A DNA stretch of 64,000 bases from Flavobacterium sp. 1355 (GTDB lineage Bacteria; Bacteroidota; Bacteroidia; Flavobacteriales; Flavobacteriaceae): contig NZ_JAFICC010000002.1 of the NCBI RefSeq assembly GCF_017833415.1, positions 124,001-188,000 on the forward strand, in the 5' to 3' direction. Both the position numbers and the translations under genes were made by a program. This document shows, piece after piece, positions 34,154 through 43,862 of this stretch. Position 1 is the stretch's first letter. Every line of letters begins with the position of its first letter. Under the pieces are notes generated by a model. It made no database searches. It was not told where the DNA came from and saw only the letters and a list, made by a program, of their open reading frames with translations.

Positions 34154-35701
34154 TTATTTTCCTTCTAAAACAACTACTGAGAAAGGAGGAATAGTAATTT
34201 CAAGTTTTCCTTTTTTGTTTTCGAAACCTTTAAAAACGGTTGGTACAATTTTATTTGGTGTTTCGAATGAATTATAATCTTGCAATTTGGCAGATGTTAT
34301 AACCATTCCTGTAAAGTTTTTTACTCCAAGATCTTTCACATCAATTTCTATTTTATTTTTATTTTTTGCATCCACATTTACTAATGAGATATGAACTGCC
34401 CCGTTTTTATCTTTTGATGCCGATACTGAAACTGCAGGAAGTGTTTCTCCATTAAAAGTATAATTTGGAGAAGTAAAACTTATCGGCAATAATTTTGCAT
34501 CCTGATGAACGCTGTACATTTTCATAACGTGATATGTTGGCGTTGTAATCATTTTGGCTTTGTCTGTTAAGATCACTGCTTGTAAAACGTTAACACATTG
34601 TGCTAAATTTGCCATTTTTACTCTGTCAGCGTGATTGTTGAAGATATTCAAAGTCGATCCGGCCAAAACCGCATCTCTCATGGTATTTTGCTGGTATAAA
34701 AATCCAGGATTTGTTCCTTTCTCAACTTCATACCATCCTCCCCATTCGTCAACGATCATCGCTACTTTTTTCTCAGGATCGTATTTGTCCATGATAGCAG
34801 AATGTTTTGTAACCAGTTCTTCCATTTTTAAAGCGGATTGCATGGTTTTAAAATAACCTTCTTCAGTAAAGTTTCTGTCATCTCCTTTTTTGCCCCAGTC
34901 GATTACGGCATAGTGGTGTACTCCAACTCCGCCTAACATATTTAGCGGAATGTTTTTCATTAAAACTTCTGTCCAGTTATAATCAGAGCTGTTTGATCCT
35001 GATGCAATTCTTGTAATTCCACCAGTATTTTCCCAATCAGACATGAAGGTTGCAAACTTTCTGTATTCTCCGGCATAATATTCTGCCGTCATATTTCCAC
35101 CGCATCCCCAGGCCTCATTTCCAATTCCCCAGAATTTAACTTTGCAAGGTTTTGTTCTTCCGTTTTTTTTACGCAAATCACTCATCGGACTTCTACCGCT
35201 GAAATTGGTATACTGAACCCAATCAGACAATTCCTGAACCGTTCCGCTTCCAACGTTTCCAGACAAATACGGTTCTGCTCCAAGAAGCTCACACATATTC
35301 AGGAAATCATGAGTTCCAAAACTGTTATCCTCCGTTACACCGCCCCACCATTTGTTTACAATAGTCGGTCTTTGTTCCTGAGGTCCAATTCCGTCTTTCC
35401 AGTGATAGGTATCTGCAAAACAGCCGCCAGGCCATCTTAAATTTGGAATTTTCAACTCTTTTAAAGCAGCGATAATATCATTTCTCACTCCTTTTGTATT
35501 TGGTATTTTTGAAGTATCTCCAACAAAAAATCCTCCATAAATACAGCGCCCTAAATGTTCTGCAAAATGCCCGTAAATGTTTTTGTCAATCTTTGGTGCA
35601 TCTGTAGTGTTTTTAATGGTTACTACTGTTGTTTGATTTTGAGCGAAACTTACCTGATTACAAAGTGTAATAAGAAAGGTGATTAAAAGTGCTTTTTTCA
35701 T
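34154..35701 (-). CDS. Alpha-N-arabinofuranosidase, GH51
   Basis: 515 residues with signal peptide (ending VSFAQ). It matches the compact GH51 type: IYGHFAEHLGRCIYGG, LRWPGGCFADTYHW, acid/base Glu196 in WGIGNEAWGC and nucleophile Glu319 in VDEWGGWY, then a C-terminal beta domain. It releases arabinose from oligosaccharides, probably in the periplasm. The neighbouring genes suggest arabinan fragments as substrate. Twelve bases separate its stop codon from the start of the next gene. Confidence 0.95.
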   Translation of the reverse strand: MKKALLITFLITLCNQVSFAQNQTTVVTIKNTTDAPKIDKNIYGHFAEHLGRCIYGGFFVGDTSKIPNTKGVRNDIIAALKELKIPNLRWPGGCFADTYHWKDGIGPQEQRPTIVNKWWGGVTEDNSFGTHDFLNMCELLGAEPYLSGNVGSGTVQELSDWVQYTNFSGRSPMSDLRKKNGRTKPCKVKFWGIGNEAWGCGGNMTAEYYAGEYRKFATFMSDWENTGGITRIASGSNSSDYNWTEVLMKNIPLNMLGGVGVHHYAVIDWGKKGDDRNFTEEGYFKTMQSALKMEELVTKHSAIMDKYDPEKKVAMIVDEWGGWYEVEKGTNPGFLYQQNTMRDAVLAGSTLNIFNNHADRVKMANLAQCVNVLQAVILTDKAKMITTPTYHVMKMYSVHQDAKLLPISFTSPNYTFNGETLPAVSVSASKDKNGAVHISLVNVDAKNKNKIEIDVKDLGVKNFTGMVITSAKLQDYNSFETPNKIVPTVFKGFENKKGKLEITIPPFSVVVLEGK

Positions 35702-35722
35702 AATGTATTTTTAAAAGTTTAT

Positions 35723-35754
35723 AAAGAGGAAGGTTTTATGAAAACTTCCTCTTT
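35723..35754 (-). terminator. Hairpin between GH43 and GH51 genes in the PUL
   Basis: AAAGAGGAAG and CTTCCTCTTT pair (one bulge, TTTT/AAAA inner stem) just after the upstream GH43 gene. It may be a partial terminator or an mRNA 3' end that makes the susC-D-GH43 message more abundant than distal genes. Confidence 0.6.
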
Positions 35755-35763
35755 ATATTAAAG

Positions 35764-36774
35764 TTAATAAGAAAGTGTCGGCCATCCTGATGACCATGTA
35801 AAATAAACAATTTCAAGTTTTGGATTTCCATTGTCTGCTTTGTTATAATAATGAACGGCTCCTTTCTGGGTTCCTGTAATTCTGGATAAATGACCGGGTC
35901 CGATATAATCTCCCTGAGAAGCAAGAACCGTAGTTCCGCCGCCATTTCTTAAATTCACTCCGTTTTTATCTGTAAAAGGCCCAAAAGGACTTGTTGAACG
36001 GCCAACCACAATATAATAGGTACTGTTAACGCCATTGCAGCAGGAACCTCTGTTTACAAACATATAGTAATAACTTCCTTCTTTGATCAAACAGGGAGCT
36101 TCCCATGAAGCATGGTTTCCGCCCGCCACAATGGTTCTTGTTCCGGTTGGTTTTCCTGTCGAAGGATTAATCTGAACCACGCCAATACCGGCATGCCACG
36201 AACCGTAAGCCATATATACATTACTTCCGTCTACTAAAATAGAAGCATCAATCGCGTTCACGTCTGAAGTAGAATTAGAAGAAACCACCACACCTCTGTC
36301 TGTCCAGGTTGTTCCTGCACTTTGAGAAATTGATGGCGCTGTTACTAGCCCAATAACCGAAGTCGCAGATCCAAAAGTCGAACATGAATAATACATGTTC
36401 CATCTGTTATTAAACCATGCAACATCCGGTGCCCAGAAATTTTTTGTAAACCCCGGAACGTATCCGGCTATCCAGCTGGGAGTAGAAGTATAGACTGATG
36501 TTCCCCAGCTCCAATTGATCAAATCTCTTGAATAGGTCATGGGTATATTATCACCAGTTGTAAAAACATAGTAATTAACACCGCTTCTTATAATAGTACT
36601 TGGGTCGTGTGATGGCACATTTCCGCTAACCGTTTTTGCTGTTATATTTTTTACCTGAGAATTTTGAGTTTCTGCTGCCGCAGCTGTCTCATCATTCGAA
36701 GGGATTATAGTATCTTCATTCTGGCAACCTACTAATAATACTGCTAATAAAACCAAACTTGTAATTGTTTTCAT
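35764..36774 (-). CDS. Arabinan endo-1,5-alpha-L-arabinosidase lipoprotein, GH43
   Basis: 336 residues. Lipobox LLVGC (Cys17) followed by an acidic Asn/Glu linker. Catalytic residues: Asp57 in PSHDPSTII, Asp176 in NAIDASIL, Glu225 in ASWEAPCLI; NRGSCCNGVNSTYYIVVG is the endo-arabinanase block also seen at 30.2 kb. It is the first enzyme gene after susD and is predicted at the cell surface. Confidence 0.93.
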   Translation of the reverse strand: MKTITSLVLLAVLLVGCQNEDTIIPSNDETAAAAETQNSQVKNITAKTVSGNVPSHDPSTIIRSGVNYYVFTTGDNIPMTYSRDLINWSWGTSVYTSTPSWIAGYVPGFTKNFWAPDVAWFNNRWNMYYSCSTFGSATSVIGLVTAPSISQSAGTTWTDRGVVVSSNSTSDVNAIDASILVDGSNVYMAYGSWHAGIGVVQINPSTGKPTGTRTIVAGGNHASWEAPCLIKEGSYYYMFVNRGSCCNGVNSTYYIVVGRSTSPFGPFTDKNGVNLRNGGGTTVLASQGDYIGPGHLSRITGTQKGAVHYYNKADNGNPKLEIVYFTWSSGWPTLSY

Positions 36775-36950
36775 TTGTGATAAAATTTAGTTACTGTAAA
36801 AATTAATTACTCTATAATCTCACTCTTTTTTAAGATAATATCACATGACAGATTTTCATTTGCCATATGATATTAACTAAACTAACTAATTCAAATCTTA
36901 GTCAGTCTCAGTCTTCAGTCGCACTGTGAACTGAGGCTAAAAATTATTTT

Positions 36951-38507
36951 TTAATAACTATCATTTTGCACAGTTCCAGGATTGTTGTCCTTTTCTAATT
37001 GTGGTATCGGATAATATTCTCTACCAGCGGTATAAGAATTAAATTCGGCATCTCTTGTTTTTAACCATGCGAGTTTTGCAGCATTCTGCAGCCACCCCCA
37101 ACGGCGTATGTCGTCAAAACGATGTCCTTCAAGAGGAAATTCCAAGAATCTTTCGTGGCCAATTTGCTCTCTCATCTGATCCTGGGTCATTCCGGGTTTT
37201 GTGATAGCTAAATCTGGTAATCCAACTCTGTTTCTTACCATTTGAATGTAGGTATAAGCTCCGGGGGTATCTCCTGTTTCATTTAAGCATTCGGCATACA
37301 TTAAAAGAATATCAGCATATCTTAACAAACGTTCGTTTATACCGGAACGCCAATCGTATTCGTCTGCAAATTCTCCATCCGAATTTTGATATTTTCTACA
37401 GAATATGTCGTTCAGGTCTGCCGGACTTGATGCATAGAAGGTGGCAAAATCTCTACCGTATAATTTTGTTCCCGGTTTATTGTAAAATATAGTCGCATCT
37501 AAACGCGGATCAAGATCTCCTGTCTTTGTTTTTTCGTCATGATATTCGTTAAACAGCACCCATGAAGGCTGTACATCTGTCCATCCAAAAGCTCTTGGTG
37601 CATACGTAATTGCACGTCCGGAGGTTTTTCCCCATCCGGATGTTGGCGCACCACCCCAGCCTAATTCAACCCCGCCGGCATCTCTGCTAAATTGTACTTC
37701 AAAAAGGGATTCGGAGTTGTTTTCATTCACTGTGGTAAAATTATCACGATAGTTAGATACTAAAGAGTAAACGCCCAAGTCTATAACTTGCTTAAAAGTT
37801 GTTCTGGCATTAGTAAAATCTTTGGTAAACAGATAGGCTTTTCCTAAATATCCTAAAGCGGCTCCTTTTGTTGCACGTCCTTTCTGACCTGCATCAGGGC
37901 CCGAAACACCTGTATAAGAAACTGGAAGTAATTCTGCTGCAGATTTAAAGTCAGCGATAACCTGAGCCCAGCCCTCTTCATTAGATTTTTGTGGATAATA
38001 TACTGCCAGTTCGGTTGGTATTGGTACATTTTTGAACAAATTTACAGCGTGAAATAAATACAATCCTCTTAAGAAATAGGCCTGTCCTAAAATTCTGTTT
38101 TTTAATGCTCCATCCATTTCAATTCCGGGAACGTTTGTCAGCACCTGATTGGCGCGATAAATTCCCTGATAATATGTTTCAAAAGCCCAGCCATATATGG
38201 CCGCATCGGCTACATTTGAGTTAAAATGCCCTGCATTGTACATTGCCGCCCAAGGGCTGTTGGTACGCGCATCGTCTGCTCTTGCATCTAGCAATAATGG
38301 CGTACTCCTCATATAAGTACCGTCTGTTAATAAACTTCCGTAAGTTGCATTTACACCTAACAATGCGTCATCACCTGTTTTCCAAAAAGAGTCAACAGCA
38401 TTGTTATTTGGGTCAAGCTGTTCTAAATCTTCATCTTCAACACAGCTTGTGGTTACCAAAGCGAGAGAAAAGAAAACTGCTATATAGTTGTATATTTTAT
38501 ATTTCAT
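36951..38507 (-). CDS. SusD/RagB-type outer membrane glycan-binding lipoprotein
   Basis: 518 residues. Signal peptide with Cys22 (ALVTTSC). TPR-like N-terminal half (residues about 95-235, ILGQAYFLRGLYLFHAVNLF) and C-terminal RagB part (RYADILLMYAECLNETGD, RNRVGLPDLA, EFPLEGHRFDDIRRWG) are typical. It binds glycan, here presumably arabinan oligomers, and forms a lid over the SusC barrel. It begins 29 bp after the end of susC and is cotranscribed with it. Confidence 0.97.
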   Translation of the reverse strand: MKYKIYNYIAVFFSLALVTTSCVEDEDLEQLDPNNNAVDSFWKTGDDALLGVNATYGSLLTDGTYMRSTPLLLDARADDARTNSPWAAMYNAGHFNSNVADAAIYGWAFETYYQGIYRANQVLTNVPGIEMDGALKNRILGQAYFLRGLYLFHAVNLFKNVPIPTELAVYYPQKSNEEGWAQVIADFKSAAELLPVSYTGVSGPDAGQKGRATKGAALGYLGKAYLFTKDFTNARTTFKQVIDLGVYSLVSNYRDNFTTVNENNSESLFEVQFSRDAGGVELGWGGAPTSGWGKTSGRAITYAPRAFGWTDVQPSWVLFNEYHDEKTKTGDLDPRLDATIFYNKPGTKLYGRDFATFYASSPADLNDIFCRKYQNSDGEFADEYDWRSGINERLLRYADILLMYAECLNETGDTPGAYTYIQMVRNRVGLPDLAITKPGMTQDQMREQIGHERFLEFPLEGHRFDDIRRWGWLQNAAKLAWLKTRDAEFNSYTAGREYYPIPQLEKDNNPGTVQNDSY

Positions 38508-38536
38508 TTTAATACGTTTTAATGGGTTAAACCTGT

Positions 38537-41500
38537 TTAGAAATTTACTTCTACTCCTAAAGAAATTGTTCTCGGATTTGGAAGAGATCCTCCATCATAG
38601 CCTCTTGACAGCAATCCATCACTAATAAAATCAGGGTCATAACCTTTATATTTTGTAATAGTCAGTAAGTTCTGTCCATTAATATAAACTTTGGCTTTCT
38701 GAATAAATTGATCTTTTAGAGGAATTGTATAACCAATTTCCATCGTTTGTAATCTTACATAATCACCACTTTCTATGAATCGGTTTGATTCTCTTGCATT
38801 TCCGTTAGGATCACCAATAACAGGTGCCGGAACATTTGTATTTGTATTTGTAGGTGTCCAGTAATTCAATTCATCTGTATGATGATTGGTGTATTGACCA
38901 ATCATTAAATTTCGGTACATCGCATTAAATATTTTATTCCCTCCGCTTCCCTGCCAAAACATAGAAAAATCAAAGTTGGAATAGGATGCACTAAAATTCA
39001 GTCCAAAACCATATTTGGGGATTGCTGATCCCTGAAAGGTTCTGTCTGCATCGGTAATTTTTCCGTCGCCATTTGCATCTTTAAATTTAATGTCTCCAGG
39101 TGCGGCTCCTGTTTGTGTTGGAGAAGCGGCTACCTCAGCAGCGCTTTGAAAAATTCCGATGGCCTCCCATGCAAAAAGTTCACCAACAGATCTTCCTACT
39201 TCTGTTTTTGCAAACGTACCGTAAAGTGGATTTCCGTTTACTCCTATTTTGGTTACTTCATTGTTCAGCGTACCAAAATTAGCCGCGATATCATATTTAA
39301 ATTTATTGTGATGATTACTGTAAGAAGCTGTAAACTCCAGCCCGTAATTTTTCATGTCTCCTGCATTTGTAAAAATTTCTGCCGGAAAAGCTCCGTTAGA
39401 GAATGGCAAAGGCACCTTAACCAAAATATCGTTCACTTTTTTTGTAAAATATTCAGCCGTAAACTGAAGGTCATTATCCAGAAAGCCTAATTCTAAAGCG
39501 ATATTTTTACTGGTTGTTTTCTCCCATTTTACATTTGGATCGAGTGCACTTACAACTGTAGTTCCCGGTGCAAGTTCATTTTCAAAATCATACCCTGCAA
39601 AACTATTTACAGTCGATGCAAAGAAATATTGTGGAATAGTATTATTACCTAATGTACCATAACCTGCGCGAAGTTTTATGTTGCTTACCCATTCCGGAAG
39701 GTGAATGAATTTTTCATTACTGATTTTCCATCCTCCTGAAAAAGAGTAAAAGTTTGCAGAATTATTGATCTTGCTGAAAAGAGAGGTTTTGTCTTGTCTA
39801 AAATTGGCTTGTAACAAGTATTTGTCATCATAAGAATAATTTAACCTGCTGATGTACGATATTCCCGTAATTGTAAATTCTGTTTCTCCCGCATCTCTTG
39901 AATCTGCGTATTGAAGTTTACTGATTTCTCCAGGAAGAAAACCTACGCCTTTTGACCAATGGTTATAATTGTCTCTTCTTTCCTGTATCCAGCCTGCTAA
40001 TGCATCTATTTTGTGTTTGCCGAAAGAAAGTTCATAGGTTAGCAAGTTATTCATAAAAGTTCTCAATTCATGGCCATTGGCAACATCAAGTGAAGCTTCA
40101 TCATTAGTGGTAATATAATACCAGCCCAAATCACTTGGCGGCATAAATTTTCTGTTTTCCCAGTCCGTTCTGTCGTAGCTTACATCCAGTTTATATTTAA
40201 GACCTTTTACGATTTCAATTTCTCCCCAGATATCTCCAAGAAAGCGATTTCTTTTTCCACTGTTTTCTATGAGATTATTAAATCCTATCGGATTCATTGA
40301 AATAGCTCTTTGTGTCAGATTATCAGTTCCGCCATACCCCCCAAGTCTGTTTGAATCATAAACCGGCATTGTAGGAATAGCACCCAATATATCACTGATT
40401 ACTGTTTGTCCGGCATTGTATTCATTAAAAATTTCTTTGTCAGATTGTGTGTATCCTAATTTAAACCCGTATTTAAAACGTCCTTTTTTACCATTCAGGT
40501 TCAGGTTGGTTGATAGTCTCTCATAGTCCTGAGGCGTTCTAACGTAACTTGTGTTTTTAAAATAATCTACATTAAAACTATACGCTATATTTTCTGCTCC
40601 TCCGGCCAAAGTCAATGCCTGATTTTGTACAACACCTGTCTGCAAAGCTTCCTTCTGCCAGTCTGTATTGACATTTGCGATATAAGCCGCATTTGTCGGA
40701 TCATTACCCGGAGCAATGCTCTCTGTAACACCTGCTCTTCTGTCCCTGTTGCGCTCTGCTTCGCTCGTAATTTTCTGGTAACCCAAACGATCGGTAACAT
40801 CCCATTTTTTGGTCACATTCTGAAGGCCGACAATTGATTTGAATTTAACATCCATTTTGCCTGCTTTTCCTTTTTTGGTTGTAATGATGACCACTCCGTT
40901 GGCACCTCGAACACCATAAATTGCTGCCGAAGATGCATCTTTAAGAACCTGCATAGATTCTATCTCCCCAGGAGCAAAATCATAAGGAGCATCGACCATA
41001 ATTCCGTCAATTACAAAAAGAGGATTATTATTTGTAAACGAAGTAATTCCTCTAATTTTGATATTTACAAATCCTCCCGGTTCTCCTGACGATTGCACTG
41101 TTACGCCTGCAACCTGTCCCTGAAGCATTTTTGCTGCATCATAAGTGACTGTCTTTTTTGCCGATTCTATGTTTACTACACTTACTGATCCTGTAAGATC
41201 GGCTTTCTTTTGTGTACCGTAACCTATTACGACTACCTCATTAAGTTTATTGGTGTCTTCAGTCAAAACGGCATTAATTGTTGATTGGTTTCCTACCGTT
41301 ATTTCTTTGTTATTAAATCCTATAAATGAAAAAACTAAAACATCATTTTGCGATGCCTTAATTATATACTCTCCATCAAAACCAGTCACTGCGACTGTCT
41401 TGGTTCCTTTTATCATAATGTTTACGCCCGGCAATGGCAGATTGTCCTGTCCGGAGGTAACAATTCCGCTAATCGTTTTGCCCTGAGCCGACATTTGATT

Positions 41501-41593
41501 AACAGAAAACAGCAGCATTAATAATGCTAAAATCCATTTTTTTCCTGGCAATAAAAAATTGCAATAAAAAAGTAATTGTTGGTTTGTTATCAT
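38537..41593 (-). CDS. SusC/RagA-type TonB-dependent transporter
   Basis: 1018 residues. Hydrophobic signal segment up to NQMSAQ, a carboxypeptidase-D-like domain (TISGIVTSGQDNLPLPGVNIMIKGT, TVAVTGFDGEY), then plug domain (NEVVVIGYGTQKKADLTGSVS, GANGVVIITTKKGKAG) and a large barrel ending ISLGVEVNF. It imports glycan fragments through the outer membrane with SusD, powered by TonB. No sigma-signalling N-terminal extension is seen, so regulation is probably by AraR boxes upstream. Confidence 0.97.
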   Translation of the reverse strand: MITNQQLLFYCNFLLPGKKWILALLMLLFSVNQMSAQGKTISGIVTSGQDNLPLPGVNIMIKGTKTVAVTGFDGEYIIKASQNDVLVFSFIGFNNKEITVGNQSTINAVLTEDTNKLNEVVVIGYGTQKKADLTGSVSVVNIESAKKTVTYDAAKMLQGQVAGVTVQSSGEPGGFVNIKIRGITSFTNNNPLFVIDGIMVDAPYDFAPGEIESMQVLKDASSAAIYGVRGANGVVIITTKKGKAGKMDVKFKSIVGLQNVTKKWDVTDRLGYQKITSEAERNRDRRAGVTESIAPGNDPTNAAYIANVNTDWQKEALQTGVVQNQALTLAGGAENIAYSFNVDYFKNTSYVRTPQDYERLSTNLNLNGKKGRFKYGFKLGYTQSDKEIFNEYNAGQTVISDILGAIPTMPVYDSNRLGGYGGTDNLTQRAISMNPIGFNNLIENSGKRNRFLGDIWGEIEIVKGLKYKLDVSYDRTDWENRKFMPPSDLGWYYITTNDEASLDVANGHELRTFMNNLLTYELSFGKHKIDALAGWIQERRDNYNHWSKGVGFLPGEISKLQYADSRDAGETEFTITGISYISRLNYSYDDKYLLQANFRQDKTSLFSKINNSANFYSFSGGWKISNEKFIHLPEWVSNIKLRAGYGTLGNNTIPQYFFASTVNSFAGYDFENELAPGTTVVSALDPNVKWEKTTSKNIALELGFLDNDLQFTAEYFTKKVNDILVKVPLPFSNGAFPAEIFTNAGDMKNYGLEFTASYSNHHNKFKYDIAANFGTLNNEVTKIGVNGNPLYGTFAKTEVGRSVGELFAWEAIGIFQSAAEVAASPTQTGAAPGDIKFKDANGDGKITDADRTFQGSAIPKYGFGLNFSASYSNFDFSMFWQGSGGNKIFNAMYRNLMIGQYTNHHTDELNYWTPTNTNTNVPAPVIGDPNGNARESNRFIESGDYVRLQTMEIGYTIPLKDQFIQKAKVYINGQNLLTITKYKGYDPDFISDGLLSRGYDGGSLPNPRTISLGVEVNF

Positions 41594-41628
41594 AGTGGTT
41601 TTTAAGTTGGTTTAGTTAAGTAAAGTAT

Positions 41629-41647
41629 AAGTGTTAATTCTACATTT
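41629..41647. promoter_or_regulatory. AraR-like box 1 upstream of susC
   Basis: AAGTGT-TAATTCT-ACATTT, 36 bp from the susC ATG. Continues as ACATTTGTAAAT, a second inverted repeat. Confidence 0.65.
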
Positions 41648-41727
41648 GTAAATTTAAATAAAAAAAAAGCTTAAAAACAAATTAATATCATAAAAAAAGG
41701 TGTGAAAAAAAATGCATATCGCAATTT

Positions 41728-41746
41728 AAGTGTAAAACAAACATTT
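41728..41746. promoter_or_regulatory. AraR-like box 2 upstream of susC
   Basis: AAGTGT-AAAACAA-ACATTT, about 135 bp from the susC ATG. Confidence 0.65.
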
Positions 41747-41791
41747 AAAGTTTGATATTATTTTAAAAAAATGATCTTTTTATGGCTTTAT

Positions 41792-41810
41792 TTGTGTAAA
41801 AACTACACTT
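41792..41810. promoter_or_regulatory. AraR-like box 3 upstream of susC
   Basis: TTGTGT-AAAAACT-ACACTT; right arm exact, left arm with two mismatches. Confidence 0.55.
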
Positions 41811-42084
41811 TTTGATAAAAAGCCACTTTTTAAGCAAAAATCAAGTGTTGATAAAATTTTGTAAAATATCTGTTTTATAAGTATTTAAAAATATAAATAT
41901 TGTTATTTTTGTACATAAAATCTTATTATATCGCACGATTTTTTAGACATTGTGAACACTTTAAATCAAAAAACTATCCTTAACTGTCCTGTTTTCTACT
42001 AAAAAAAATTAAAAAAGAAAATCTTGAACTTATTTTTATAATAAGAATCATTTTTTAAGACTATTTTTGAAAGGTTATTTATAT

Positions 42085-42103
42085 AAGTGTATTATACACA
42101 TTA
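42085..42103. promoter_or_regulatory. AraR-like box upstream of araR
   Basis: AAGTGT-ATTATAC-ACATTA, 54 bp before the araR ATG, next to its probable promoter; suggests autoregulation. Confidence 0.65.
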
Positions 42104-42156
42104 ATAAATTATGAAACGAATAAGGAAGTTTATATATTTACACTAAAAAATTGAAT

Positions 42157-42846
42157 ATGCTAAACAGTTATAGCTCTGCTGATAAAGCTTTATTAGCAGT
42201 AGATTGCATCATTTTTGGATTCGATAATGAGGGGCTGAAAATACTTTTGATAAAAAGGGACTTTGAACCAGAGAAAGGAAAATGGTCTCTTATGGGGGGG
42301 TTTTTAAGACGCGATGAAGTATTAGACGATGCAGCTATCAGAGTTTTAAATACCTATACGGGATTAAATGATATTTACATGGAGCAATTGCATGCTTACA
42401 GTGAAATTAACCGTGATCCTGTCGAAAGGACTATTTCGGTTTCTTATTATGCATTGATAAATATCGAAAACCATAATGCCGAACTTATTAAAAATTATCA
42501 TGCACAATGGTTTAGTGTGGGCGAAGCGCCTAATTTAATTTTTGACCATAATGAAATGGTGCAGCACGCCATTAAAAGATTGCGTTACAGAACTTCTATC
42601 AAACCAATTGGGTTTGAGTTACTGCCTGAGAAATTTACAATGCGTCAATTATTAGAATTATATGAAGCAATTTTAAGCAAGGAATTAGACAAACGAAATT
42701 TTATTAGCAAGATCAATTCTCTTGAAATCCTGAATAAACTGGAAGAAAAAGATATGCAGTCTTCAAGAAAAGGATCTTATCTCTATACTTTTAATAAAGA
42801 GAAATACGAAGAAAAATTATTGAATGATTTTGTATTAAATCTTTAA
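42157..42846 (+). CDS. araR: AraR-type transcriptional regulator (Nudix/NrtR-like)
   Basis: 229 residues from ATG (MLNSYSSADK); a TTG two codons earlier is unlikely. Residues about 10-140 form a Nudix fold (KALLAVDCIIFGFDNEGLKIL, GKWSLMGGFLRRDEVLDDAA), but the Nudix box lacks the catalytic REUxEE pattern, so it is a sensor. Residues about 150-229 form a winged helix (FTMRQLLELYEAILSKELDKRNF). This matches the Bacteroidota L-arabinose regulator AraR. It probably represses the arabinose genes and is released by arabinose. The context next to a complete arabinan locus supports this. Confidence 0.88.
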   Translation: MLNSYSSADKALLAVDCIIFGFDNEGLKILLIKRDFEPEKGKWSLMGGFLRRDEVLDDAAIRVLNTYTGLNDIYMEQLHAYSEINRDPVERTISVSYYALINIENHNAELIKNYHAQWFSVGEAPNLIFDHNEMVQHAIKRLRYRTSIKPIGFELLPEKFTMRQLLELYEAILSKELDKRNFISKINSLEILNKLEEKDMQSSRKGSYLYTFNKEKYEEKLLNDFVLNL

Positions 42847-42849
42847 AAA

Positions 42850-42884
42850 CAAAAACCTGAAAGCTCCAACTTTCAGGTTTTTTT
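42850..42884. terminator. Bidirectional terminator between araR and the transaldolase gene
   Basis: AAAAACCTGAAAG and CTTTCAGGTTTTT flank a 6-nt loop between convergent genes; A/T runs serve both strands. Confidence 0.9.
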
Positions 42885-42921
42885 CTACAATAAAACTACT
42901 GGTAAATAAAAAAAAATCTTT

Positions 42922-43578
42922 TTAGCTGTTTCCTTTTTTGTAATCTGCCAGGAAAGTAGCCAATCCGATATCAGTAAGCGGATGTTTTAATAAACCTTCA
43001 ATTGCACTCAACGGTCCGGTTATAACATCAGATCCTGTTTTGGCACAATTTATAATATGCATAACGTTTCTGACCGAAGCTGCTAAGATTTGTGTTTCAA
43101 AACCATAATTATCATATATTAATCTGATTTCTTCAATCAGTGCCATTCCATCTGTAGAAATATCATCCAGACGGCCAATAAAAGGCGATACATAAGTTGC
43201 TCCGGCTTTGGCCGCCAATAGGGCTTGTCCAGAAGAAAATACCAAAGTACAATTGGTTCTGATGCCTTTATTCGAAAAGTACTTAATGGCTTTTACGCCA
43301 TCCTTAATCATCGGGATTTTTACCACAATCTGCGGATGCAGCGCTGCTAATTTTTCTCCTTCGGCGATCATGCCTTCAAAATCAGTCGAAATAACTTCGG
43401 CACTCACATCACCGTCAACTAATTCGCAAATTTTTACATAATGGTCCAATATATTTTGTGCACCTGTAATTCCTTCTTTGGCCATCAATGACGGATTTGT
43501 GGTTACTCCGTCTAAAATTCCTAAATCGTTTGCTTCTTTAATATCTTTTAAATTGGCTGTATCTATAAAAAATTTCAT
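42922..43578 (-). CDS. fsa: Small transaldolase / fructose-6-phosphate aldolase
   Basis: 218 residues, the short TalC/FSA type. Blocks: [32 protein letters not shown], the Schiff-base Lys87 in [42 protein letters not shown], and [12 protein letters not shown]. It probably works as a transaldolase in the pentose phosphate pathway, taking up carbon delivered as xylulose 5-phosphate from arabinose. An AraR-like box upstream supports this over a pure aldolase role. Confidence 0.92.
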   Translation of the reverse strand: MKFFIDTANLKDIKEANDLGILDGVTTNPSLMAKEGITGAQNILDHYVKICELVDGDVSAEVISTDFEGMIAEGEKLAALHPQIVVKIPMIKDGVKAIKYFSNKGIRTNCTLVFSSGQALLAAKAGATYVSPFIGRLDDISTDGMALIEEIRLIYDNYGFETQILAASVRNVMHIINCAKTGSDVITGPLSAIEGLLKHPLTDIGLATFLADYKKGNS

Positions 43579-43705
43579 GTTTTCTCTTTTTTAAGTTTAA
43601 TGTTAAAGTGGTTGTGGTTTAATTGATAGTAGTTTTTTATTTTGTGCGGAGGTTAAATTATAAAACAGGCTCATTCTGTTTACTAAAAAACACCAAACGA
43701 ATAAT

Positions 43706-43724
43706 AAGTGTAGAATTTACATTT
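43706..43724. promoter_or_regulatory. AraR-like box upstream of the transaldolase
   Basis: AAGTGT-AGAATTT-ACATTT, about 128 bp from the ATG. It overlaps the 18-bp perfect palindrome at 43717-43734 (TTACATTTGCAAATGTAA). Confidence 0.65.
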
Positions 43725-43862
43725 GCAAATGTAAGTAAAATAATTTCACAAAAACAAGAAATTGTTTTTCTATTTTATTTATCAAAAAGACGAGGATATA
43801 TCAAACAAAAAGTTTTTTGATTGCCATATAACGAAACATTTAATTAAAAACAAACAAATTAT

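Larger units (their letters stand above)
41594..42156. promoter_or_regulatory. Divergent susC/araR control region
   Basis: 563 bp, strongly AT-rich, with no coding sequence. It holds four AraR-like boxes (41629, 41728, 41792, 42085). A clear -7 element for susC on the minus strand could not be found; for araR TATATTTA at 42133-42140 is possible. Confidence 0.75.
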
